From Patiria pectinifera (taxonomy: Eukaryota; Echinodermata; Asteroidea; Valvatida; Asterinidae): 64,000 nucleotides of DNA. The stretch is from positions 12,329,430 through 12,393,429 of the forward strand of contig CM057129.1 of NCBI GenBank assembly GCA_029964075.1, written 5' to 3'. The position numbers and the translations under genes were made by a program. Below, in pieces: positions 13,101-25,100 of this stretch. Below the pieces are notes generated by a model. The model worked only from the letters and a program-made list of their open reading frames with translations, ran no database searches and was not told the origin of the DNA. Numbering within the stretch: the first letter of the stretch is position 1; each line of letters starts with the position of its first letter.

Positions 13101-16100
13101 CGGCACATTCGCTTATCCCCCATGTGCAGATGATATTTTGTCGGCCTTCAAAGCAAACAATTCGTTCTTGTTTACGTGCTGAAACTAGATTCCCCCCACC
13201 AAAAAAATTCTCAAAAAAAGAAAGAAACAAAATTACCAGGCAGTAGGCCTAATTCATCAACAACAGCAGCTCACAGGTAAATCACACACAGTGGAAGTTG
13301 TCGCATTACTGAAGGGGCCCCAGTGCCGTAAACGCTCGTAATTACTGGGCAGAAACCTGTTGCGTATGGCACATCCAGAATCCTTCCTCCCAATCAACAT
13401 CCAGCGCCAGCGCCTGGCGACGCACCCCCCCCTCCCCCCCCCCCTCCCCCACCTCCCTTCAAGCCAGAGACTTGATCACTCGGCTGCGTAGCGCCCCGCT
13501 TCCTGTTTGTTAAACTCATGGAATTAGCGCGTAATTTAACAATTTCCCTATCAACGCCGCACATCAGATTGTAGGTGATCCCTAGGGCCTGTCCATAGAG
13601 CACCTGTCATTCATTATGGAGCCGCTCTGGCCTTATGGGATTACCTCGATAAAAAAAAAAATCCTTGGGAGGGGCCAGGCGATTCTCAAATTTTCTTGGT
13701 CAAAATAAGGCCACTAGGGGCTTTAAATTATTACGTTCTTAAAGAATTCAGTGATCCATATCTTGTTTACGGCAGCATTTGTTTCCTTCTTCTTTTTTTT
13801 TGCTCTATCTAAAAACAACCGACCTCTATGTTTCTGACATGTCGTCTGGCCTACATTACCTCAGAAATTGCATCATGGGTGTGGTTTCTTGAAATTTATT
13901 TTGCCATATGCCATGGCATTTTTTTTTTGGCAAAGATTTTTTTTGTTCGGGATGTTATTTTTACATAGCGGCAGATTTGGGCTTGAATAGTGCCTGGTTT
14001 GGGATAAATAGGCAGGGACTGCAATTCCTGGATGTTGTTGACTTCTTTTAAAGATGAAAATAATCTATAAAATGTCGTCCAAGGCCTTTGTAAAATTCAC
14101 AATTAAAATTGATTGCTTCACTTCATCGGATTGATATCTGTTCAGCCACGTGTACAAACACCATCTTCTGGTCGTTGCATACATGTACGTTGGTCGAGTC
14201 ATGTGCCAGTCCCAGATATGTCACTGTGCTGTACATAAGCCTTTTTACACTATCGTCTCATATGTTGAAATCAATATGGGTGCAACGTGAGTAGTGGTGG
14301 GCATTTACAGGTATTACGGGTACCGGGTAGCCTACCATATCAAAGTAAAACACTGGTAACCGAGTACCCGTAAAAGAAACCCAACCCAAAAATTCAAATC
14401 CCGGAAGTTGTCTTAAAGAGCTTTATAGCTTTACAGTGTAAACTGCAACTTTCGCAAGCGTCATCTGTCCTGCGTTAAAATTAACATGTAAACTTGAAAT
14501 CTGTTTAGTTTTCCATGTACCGGTATTTCGGTTTTCATTTTGAAAATGTCCACAGGTCGGCATTCAAAACCTTTCTTTTTCATTGTCTGAGAAGTTATTA
14601 CAAAGTCATTTGTAAAGTTGGTTACGGATATCCAATTCCTGAAATCAGCGGTTCCGATGCACGGCCCTAACCGTGAGCAGACCTGGGTTGGATAAAATAG
14701 TAGTCAGAAAGGCATGCCATTCACACATGCACCGGTTTGTACATGGGTCCGCTGTAGATTTTGTTTTTTCAGTTTCAACTCCGGTAGAGCTTCTCAACCC
14801 TGTTCACCTAAACAAGAAATTGGTCACAAAAAATAATAATAATAATCATAACAGAGTCTTAAAGAACGCAGATATCTGCACGAAAACACTCACGGCGCTT
14901 GCGCAAAACATAACTTGCTGCTGGAACAGACCAGATGCGTTGAGCAATGTCAGAATAAAATGAGAAAGATACTTGGCCGACTGGCCATGGTGACTGTCGT
15001 CAACTGAAAAGCATGACGTCCCAGTTGACATTACAGCTGATCATTCAAACTCAATGATTCAATCAAAACTCAAGTCCAGTTTCTATTTATAAGGACCACC
15101 ACACTCCCCACACACTCTCCACCTACCCTCCCCCTCTCCCCCCTCCCCCCCTCCCCCTTGACCAAAAAAAAAAATCTCCACATGGCGCCCATGCAGTTTG
15201 TCTTGTCTTGCACAGCTACATGTTGTTTATTGATTCATACAGCTCAACATCGATTCTGGCGACTTTGAAATGTTAACGACTTTGACGGATATCAGGAAAC
15301 ACCTGAGATAGGGAGTGGCCCAAGAAAGAGAACGCAAGAGTTAAATAAAAAGAGGCAGTCTTAGCATTTTCTAATTGGCTCTCCAATTTTGTCGGAGTCA
15401 GTAGTCTTGACGCTAGAGATCTGATCTCTGCGTGGAGTCTGGCGCTGATGTGCTGTTCTATCTATGATTTGAATGGTGATGATAGAGTTGGATTTCCTGC
15501 CCGCTCAATGATACTATGAGTGGAGTTTTCTTTATGGATTTGATGTAAAATTAATGATTGATTACGTGGCCATCAAGCCTCTCTGTGTAGTATGTTCTTG
15601 CCAGATAAGCGCATGTATACTTGTGTGAATAATGTTTTGATAAATATGAACTTGAGCATGTTTATGAGAGTTGCAAATCCAGAACACAGCATTTGTTATT
15701 CCGTGCAGAAATACTTTGGTGGCTTACCATTTGATCCTAAGCGTTCTCACTCGAAAAGTCTGCGTATACACCGATAAGTCAGGCGTCGTCAAGGACAGGA
15801 AAGTTCACGAACTTCATGGCTGTGCACATTCGGGTGTGTCGAGATTGAATGAGCTAGCCCGACCAGGTGCTATTGTTGCTGAGATAATATGTCGTATGAA
15901 TAAACATGAGACAGGAAAATCTTATACTTTTAGAATACTGCGTTCTGCTGTCCCGATCGCAGTTTTGGCTGGGCTTTCACGTCTAGATTGAATATTGAGC
16001 CTGCCATTCCCATCGCAGTTTGGCAGGGGCTTTCCAGTTTACATTGATATATTTAAACGAGCCAAACCAGAAATGGCTCAGGCCGTTCCGAATGCGGAGC

Positions 16101-19100
16101 GACCGGAATATGCATGCCTTGAGATTTAAATAACCATTCTGGTCACAAAGCGTTTTCAAGGGTTCTTTTGTTAGGGGAAGATTAAAAAAGCTTGCAAATT
16201 CCAGCGTACTTAATACGAAGAGAGGGTTGGGACCAAACGGTAAGCAGCCTTACTCCAGAAATATTTTCTACAAATATGACAAACTTGTTAAAAACTTAAT
16301 TTTATTAACACATAAATTTTAGCTTCATTTTGTTTCAACTTTTAGTATATTGTTATAAACACTTTGTCACTGTTTTAAAGAAGTGATGAGTCTGCACACA
16401 CGGAGGCATAACTGAGTTTTGAGAAAATCGCATTTAAAGTTGGCCGGTTTTTCATAATTGCAATTTCATATACATTTTTCTCCCAAAATGAAATGGGGCC
16501 GTATCTTAAGTCCGACGCCTCATAGGTCTGACGCCTCATGAGTTTGAAATTTTGACTTATATGGCGTCGGACTTATGAGGCATAAAATTGATTTATTCCG
16601 CCTCATAGGTCTGACGCCTCATCAGTCCGACATTGGAAAAACGAAGCGTACGAGGCGTCGGAGCTATGAGGCGTCGAAGCTAAGAGGCGTCGGACCTATG
16701 AGACGTTCGACTTATCGGCCATATTTGGTTGGGGGATGCGATTTTGTCGGACTTATGAGGCGTCGGACCTATGAGGCGTCGGACTTGTGAGCGGACCCCA
16801 ATGAAATATATCCCTGCATGAATAGTCCAGTTAAGAATATCCAAAGTGTGGGAACTTCAAGAGCATTTCAAAATTGCTGGAATACCACTTGTTGCTGGAT
16901 TTGAATGCAAATTGCTGGATTTTTCACTTTCTCAAAATGATCATTGACTTTAAAGGGTCCATGAGTTGAATTTTTCTGAGGAACACATTTTTTTCCAACT
17001 TTCTATTCCTCTTAAAGTGTACAAAAACTATCTGACACTCATGTTTGGATGGTTTTATTGAAAAGTGCACTTCTTTGAACATTTAAAATTGTCCATGCTT
17101 TTCCGAACAACTGAGAGCGCTGTTGCTGTGATGTCATTTCAGGAAGACGCTGTTCAGTTTAGGGATTTTCCATTCAAGTTGTGAACCCAAAAATGTGTTC
17201 ACTGAAAACATTTGTGAGAAAAGTTTGCTCATTGGCTTACTGCCATATATTGACACAATAAGGAATCAATAAAGAAAAGAACATTCAAAACAGCAAAATA
17301 TCCAGAATTCTGGCAACTTTGGTGCTGAAATAGCTGTAACATTGAGGTTTCTGCCTGAAGTGACATCACACTTTTGCTCATGAATATGGAAATGTTCATA
17401 AGCATAAAAACCAAAAGGCACCAAAATACCCTTGAAAATGGCAAAACGAAAATTAAAAATAAGGTTGAAATGGGACACAAATGTGCATTTTCAACGATTG
17501 CATTCAACAAATTACATTGCATGGGTCCTGTAATGTCCTTCAGTCGTCAGTAGGTTTTGCACCATTGCAGGATTACAACTTGAAGGGTTTTATCCCTATG
17601 TGCTTTCATCCATGTAAACAAGTTCAGGTTAAACACAATATCATCACATTTATCATCAGAGTTGTACCATACACAGGACTTTCTATGTTTCTTTTTTGGG
17701 GGATACAAATAGACAAGGCCAAATGTCTGGGTTTTGATTGGAATCAGTTGGGCATAACTGGATGCATGTCCTTCTTTTTTGGGGCCATTGTTGGAACATT
17801 TCTATATAGACAGTTCACAAAGAAAAGGAAATTTCAAAATACCCCCCAAAAAAGTGTACACATTCCATTTGATCTAAAGTTGATAGATTAGTTGTGGAAT
17901 ATTCTGGATCTTTTATTCACTATACTTCATCCAAAACTTGAACATTTCAAAATATTGATTAACCCTCCTATGCAAACATACATTCTGTGCCAAGTAATCT
18001 TTTCAGTCAAAATAAACTTTGTTTTTAACAGTTAAGAATTCCCGGCCTACGTAAAGCAGGGTTGACGGGCTCACTGTGAAATGTAACTTGATACAGCTAT
18101 GGGCAAGTTCGCGCAAGGACTATAGTTAACCATTGGTCAACTAATGCTTGCCCGAACTCTGTCTAGTCGACGATGGTTGACTACGCTAGTCGACTATTTG
18201 GAACCAACCTACTGGGGCTGGTTGCATCGCTGGTAACCATAGCCGCGCGCATTCATAACGTACAGCAGGGAGCCAGGATCCAGACGTTTTGCAATGACAT
18301 TTTGACCAGCGTTCGACTAGAGACGTTCGCACTTTGCTATTAGTGCGCAGGCATAAGGTACGTCACAAATCAACCACTAGTCAACTAATGGTCCTTGCCC
18401 GAACTTGGCCTATGCTTTGACTTTGGGTGATTGTTAAGCCAGCTGTGGCCAGCTTTGTCTGTTCATGGTCTGCTGACTGAGTTTGACTAGTCACAGTGCT
18501 TGCTTGACACATGATCTGAATGCTGGTGACTAGCCTGTGTTAAATGCATAGCAGGGGGCGTGGAAGTGAATTTTGACTGCCTATGACTGTTTAAATAGCA
18601 GGAGGGTTAATCAGTTGGCGATTAAATAGACCATCAATGAGAACATGTATGCAATTAACATAAAGAAGCAATCCTACAGTCGTAAACTTTACATTTTTTT
18701 CCCATTTATTGCAACCTTATTGCTCACATTTGCGTTCAAATAATTGAAAGAGCATCGTTTTTCAGTTATTTTTTTATGGTTTTTTTATCTGTGCAAATGG
18801 GGGGGGGGGGGTTGGAGAATTACTTAACCTATGTTATTAATTCTCTGTTGAATTAATTGGGCCCCTTAAAGCTCAAATTTCTGGTTCAAGGTTAGCTTGA
18901 AATTTGTGCAGTGACACATTTTTGGAAAAACATGTACATACCGGTACATATTGTGTTCTTTACAATTATTTTGTCATACTGTACCCAAATGCTACGGAGG
19001 TTGGCAGAGGACATTACCATATATCTGGTAAAAAAATATGTATTTTGAACACAAAGTGCTGGGACAAATCATTTTTATATAAAGAGAAATTGATTCATTG

Positions 19101-22100
19101 CAGAAATAATTCCAATGCCAAGGGTTGTGTGGTGAACGTGCACGGAGCAATTTATTCCAACTTTGGAAACTAGTGTGTGTAAAGCATCCAGCTCAAGGAC
19201 ACTGAACTCACCCTGATCCTCTCATGGACTTTTTGGTTCCAGATGGCAGTGACTGGTTATTTTTGGGGGGCCTGGTTTACTTGAGCATATGTCCCCTGCA
19301 GCACTAAAAACCCACTAGACCGTAGCCCATCAGAATGTAATGGGTTTTTTTTTCATTTACATTTTTATTGTAATTTTTAAAAAGCAAATGTACCTTTGTC
19401 CCCATTCTCAGTATTGAACTGGGATATTTTGTTTGCAATGTGAAAAGGAAATTCATAGGCCTATACACAGGTACATATTATGAATAGCGTGATGCAAGAA
19501 CTGGCATTAGCGTAGGAGTTGACCTTCAGCTTAAAGGCTTTCCAAAAATAAAAAAAGTTGCTTTAACTGAATTCAATATGCCTCTTTCATAATCCATTAA
19601 CTCCTCATGTAATAAGCCAGTTTGGTATTTCAAAATAGTCTGGTTGACAACTAGATTTGCCAATTTTTTTGCGGGATAAACACAGCGGATAAATGCACTC
19701 AAGGCTATGGGGGACGTGGTAGCCCCATCTGCATTCTGTGTAATTTTTCGTGCAATCCAAAAGAGATGGAAACTTTCGTTCGCACAAAAGATAGAACGCA
19801 CAAGGCACCTAAAAACACTTCACTGTCCAAAGTTTTCTTTTGTAAAAATGCTACTTCCAGGGCTGCCAACTTTGAGTTAGAGCTGAGAGTGAGAATTTGG
19901 CGATGGAGCTTGATCAGAAGTAATCATTGTTTTAACATCATTTTGAGTTATATTCATATTTCTTTTTAGCGTGAGAAATCCCAAGTGCGCGTGAGAGTGT
20001 GATAACAACCTAAAATGCGTGACTCTCACGCTCAATGCGTGAGAGTTGGCAGCCCTGTACTTCAGAACACGAAGATCTCTTCAATTTCGCTGATACCCTG
20101 CAATACTTTTGCACGTACTCGATGAGATGTTTATCCCGAAAAAGAAAAATCATCAAATCTTGATGTGCACATACGCAGTTGAAATACTGAACTGGCTTAT
20201 TGAAAATATGATGTACAGTCTAGATTTCAAAATATTTGTTTTGAGAAGTTCTTTCGTAAGAAGTAGGGCTCTGTTCTGATAAGAGAGTTCTCTGCTTCTT
20301 CACAAGGCAATCCACTATGAAACAGCTTCTTGAAATCCTTGAACTTTATAAGTGAAGTGTCCGAGAGAAACAGCTAGGAGCACTTCCAATTCAATTAATC
20401 GGCTGCTCTTAAGAACAAAAACCCTCCCGAGATATAGAACAAGGCCGTTTGTTCTTTCTCTAGCTCAAGCTTTTTTCCCCTCCTTTTTTTTCTTCTCTTT
20501 TTCATCCTCTTGAAAGGCAACCCAGTCAATTAAGATACTTCCCTGCCCACACAGGCGACAGCCTGTGTATGAAATGAATTTTTCCGAGGAACACATTTTT
20601 TCCAACTTTCTATTCCTCTTAAAATGTACGAAAACTATATGACACTCATTTTTGGATTGTTTTATTGAAAAGTGCACTTCTTTGAACATTTAAAATTGTC
20701 CATCCTTTTCCGAACAACTGAGAGCGCTGTTGCTGTGATGTCATTTTTGGAAGACGCTGTTCAGTTCAGGGATTTTCCATTCAAGTTGTGAACCCAAAAA
20801 TGTGTTCACTAAAAACATTTGTGAGAAAAGTTTGCTCATTGGCTAACTGCTATGTATTGACACAATAAGGAATCACCAGAACATTCAAAACAGCAAAATA
20901 TCCAGAACTCTGGCAACTTTGGTGCTGAAATAGCTGTAACATTGAGGTTTCTGCCTGAAATGACATCACACGTTTGCTCATGAATATAGAAATGTTCATA
21001 AGCATAAAAACCAAAAAGGCACCAAAATACCCTTGAAAATGGCAAAACGAAATTAAAATTAAGGTTAAAATGGGACACAAAAGTGCATTTTCAACGATTG
21101 CATTCAACAAATTACATTGCATGGGTCCTGTAATGTCCTTCAGTCGTCAGTAGGTTTTGCACCATTGCAGGATTACAACTTGAAGGGTTTTATCCCTATG
21201 TGCTTTCATCCATGTGAACAAGTTCAGGTTAAACACAATATCATCACATGTATCATCAGAGTTGTACCATACACAGGACTTTCTATGTTTCTTTTTTGGG
21301 GGATACAAATAGACAAGGCCAAATGTCTGGGTTTTGATTGGAATCAGTTGGGCATAACTTGATGCATGTGCTTCTTTGGTGGCCATTGTTGAAACATTTC
21401 TATATATATAGACAGTTCACAAAGAAAAGGACATTTCAAAATACCCCCCAAAAAAGTGTACACATTCCATTTGATCTAAAGTTGATAGATTAGTTGTGGA
21501 ATATTCTGGATCTTTTATTCACTATACTTCATCCAAAACTTGAACATTTCAAAATATTGATTAACCCTCCTATGCAAACATACATTCTGTGCCAAGTATA
21601 GTCTTTTCAGTCAAAATAAACTTTGTTTTTAACAGTTAAGAATTCCCGGCCTACGTAAAGCAGGGTTGACGGGCTCACTGTGAAATGTAACTTGATACAG
21701 CTATGGGCAAGTTCGCGCAAGGACTATAGTTGACCATTGGTCAACTAATGCTTGCCCGAACTCTGTCTAGTCGACGATGGTTGACTACGCTAGTCGACTA
21801 TTTGGAACCAACCTACTGGGGCTGGTTGCATCGCTGGTAACCATAGCCGCGCGCATTCATAATGTACAGCAGGGAGCCAGGATCCAGACGTTTTGCAATG
21901 ACATTTTGACCAGCGTTCGACTAGGAACGTTCGCACTTTGCTATTAGTGCGCAGGCATAAGGTACGTCACAAATCAACCACTAGTCAACTAATGGTCCTT
22001 GCCCGAACTTGGCCTATGCTTTGACTTCGGGTGATTGTTAAGCCAGCTGTGGCCAGCTTTGTCTGTTCATGGTCTGCTGACTGAGTTTGACTATAGTCAC

Positions 22101-25100
22101 AGTGCTTGCTGAACCGATGATCTGACTGCTAGTGACTAGCCTGTGTTAAATGCATAGCAGGGGGCGTGGAAGTGAATTTTGACTGTATATGACTGTTTAA
22201 ATAGCAGGAGGGTTAATCAGTTGGTGATTAAATAGACCGTCAATGAGAACATGTATGCAATTAACATAAAGAAGCAATCGTACAGTCGTAAATTTTACAT
22301 TTTTTTTCCATTTATTGCAACCTTATTGCTCACATTTGCGTTCAAATAATTTAAAGAGCATCGTTTTTCAGTTAATTTTTTTTATGGGTTTGTTTTATCT
22401 GTGAACATGGGGGGGGGGGTGGAGAATTACTTAACCTATGTTATTAATTCTCTGTTGAATTAATTGGGCCCCTTAAAGCTCAAATTTCTGGTTCAAGGTT
22501 AGCTTGAAATTTGTGCAGTGACACATTTTTGGAAAAACATGTACATACCGGTACATATTGTGTACTTTACAATTATTTTGTCATACCCAAATGCTACGGA
22601 GGACATAACCATATATCTGGTTAAAAAAAATGTATTTTGAACACAAAGTGCCGGGCCAAATAGTATTTACAAGAGAAATTGATTCATTGCAGTAATATTG
22701 CCAATGTCAAGGGTTGTGTGTTGACTGTGCATGGAGCAATTTATTCCAACTTTGGAAACTAGTGTGTGTATAGCATCCAGCTCAAGGACACTGAACTCAC
22801 CCTGATTCTCTCATGGACTTTTTGGTTCCAGATGGCAGTGACTGGTTATTTTTTGGGGGCCTGGTTTACTTGAGCATATGTCCCCTGCAGCACCAAAAAC
22901 CCACTAGACCATAGCCCATCAGAATGTAATGGTTTTTTTTTTTCATTTACATTTTTATTGTAATTTTTAAAAAGCAAATGTACCTTTGTCCCCATTCTCG
23001 TTATTGAACTGGGATATTTTGTTTGCAATGTGAAAAGGAAATTCATAGGCCTATACACAGGTACATATTATGAATAGCGTGATGCAAGAACTGGCATTAG
23101 CGTAGGAGTTGACCTTCAGCTTAAAGGCTTTCCAAAAATAAAAAAAGTTGCTTTAACTGAATTGAATATGCCTCTTTCGTAATCCATTAACTCCTCATGT
23201 AATAAGCCAGTTCGGTATTTCAAAATAGTCTGGTTGACAACTAGATTTGCCAATTTTTTTTGCGGGATAAACACAGCGGATAAATGCACCCAAGGCTATG
23301 GGGGACGTGGTTACGCCATCCGCATTCAGTGTAATTTTTCGTGCAATCCAAAAGAGATGGAAACTTTCATTCGCACAAAAGATAGAACGCACAAGACACC
23401 TAAAAACACTTCGCTGTCCAAAGTTTTCTTTTGTAAAAATGCTACTTCCAGGGCTGCCAACTTTGAGTTAGAGCTGAGAATGAGAATTTGGCGATGGAGC
23501 TTGATCAGAAGTAATCATGCAAAATGCTAGCATGAAGCGCGAAGCCCAATGGCGTAGGTTTGGGGCCTGCTGATTAAGGGCCCCGGGGGAAAAAATGGAT
23601 TCTAAACGCTGTGTGATGTAATCTGAGGCAATTTCTGACCACTTTAACCAGTTTTTTTTGCAAAAGATCATTGTTTTATGATCATTTTCGAGTTATTTTC
23701 ATATTTTTTTTTAGCGTGAGAAATCCCAAGTGCAAGTGAGAGCGTGACAACAACCTAAAATGCATGACTCTCACGCTCAATGCTTGAGAGTTTGCAGCCC
23801 TGTACTTCAGAACACGAAGATCTCTTCAATTTTGCTGATACCCTGCAATACTTTTGCACGCACTCGATGAAATGTTTATCCCAAAAGAAAAATTGTCAAA
23901 TTTTGATGTGCACATGCGCAGTTGAAACACTGAACTGGCTTATTGACAACATCTACAGTGTAGATTTCAAAATGTTTGTTTTGAGTTGGTCTTTCGTAAG
24001 AAGTAGGGCTCTGTTCTGATAAGAATTCCTTTGCTTCTTTACAAGCCAATCCACAATGAAACAGCTTCTTGAAATCCTTGAACTTTATAAGTGAAGTGTC
24101 CGAGAGAAAAAGCTAGGAGCACTTCCAATTCAATTAATCGGCTGCTCTTAAGAACAAAAACCCTCCCAAGATATAGAACAAGGCCGTTTGTTCTTTCTCT
24201 AGCTCAAGCTTTTTTCCCCTCCTTTTTTTTCTTCTCTTTTTCATCCTCTTGAAAGGCAACCCAGTCAATTAAGATACTTCCCTGCCCACACAGGCGACAG
24301 CGAAGGATTTATTAATTTTCCTGTATGACTTAATTACGCCCAGCAATTTATCAAGAAACCCCAGGTGATTATAGGGAGGGGGGATAATCACACGTGGTTG
24401 TCGCTTGAGGAAGTAGCCGGCAAGGATTTTGCTCGTTTGTTAAAAATTGCCGAGTTGCGGAAGCCTAGAATGTAATAATAGCCTTTATTAAGAAGCGTGT
24501 TCCTGTGCGAAACTTGTTTCTGTTGTCGAAAACAACCGGTGAAAATGCATGACTGTAAGTGATATTTTATTGACGTGCACAGAAATGATTAAGCCTGTAA
24601 ACAAAATCGGCTCCTTAATGTTTTTCAGAATGAGCACAAGATTTAGTTCATTAGTATGGTTGGAATAATTCCTTATAGTTGTTGTTTTACATGTAAATCC
24701 TAACTTAAAATCCTGCTGGTATGCGACGTAAGTGTTTTTTTCTCTTTTCCAAAACTTAGTTCCTTCTTAAACTGAAGCTACATGTACAAATTAAAAAAAA
24801 AAATCCAAATGGTAAACATACATCAAACGACCTACCGGTACCCCCCCCCCCCAAAAAAACCCAGACAAAACAACCACCAAATAACTCAAGGTCCTTCTAT
24901 GGGCTCCTTGCACAAGTACCCCTTCAACGGCCAGAAAAGGAGAGTTGGGGGAGACCTAGACTGCATGGTTCCCGCAGTCCATCCACTGCGTTTATTGAAG
25001 ATCGATGGGGGCGGGGATAGCCTGGGAGACCATCGCAAGTTTAATCCGAACATGTTCGCGCGCCAATGAGGCCTGACGCTCCCGTGCGAAGACGCTATTG

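Larger units (their letters stand above)
16972..20562. repeat. tandem duplication, copy 1 (3.6 kb)
   Basis: It matches 20574-24301 nearly base for base in direct orientation, offset 3608 at the left end and 3739 at the right, the difference being indels. It starts inside MITE B and ends at ACACAGGCGACAGC. Contents in order: MITE B, a piggyBac-like MITE with a nested element, then a small hAT-like MITE. Open frames inside are not kept equal between copies, so no gene is called. Confidence 0.92.
20574..24301. repeat. tandem duplication, copy 2 (3.7 kb)
   Basis: Second copy of the unit above, ending at the same ACACAGGCGACAGC. The main difference is a ~150 bp block at about 23519-23670 present only here, inside the small hAT-like MITE. 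Confidence 0.92.

Noticed and set aside
15671-15991. 106-codon plus-strand frame in the ARID3 intron
   Set aside because: No recognisable domain, no splice context and no conservation evidence.
16498-16796. CRISPR-like array
   Set aside because: The units occur in both orientations with irregular spacers in an animal intron; it is a minisatellite.
17481-17891. 136-codon frame in the first tandem copy
   Set aside because: The matching region of the second copy is shorter and interrupted, no family is recognised, and part of it lies in a MITE.
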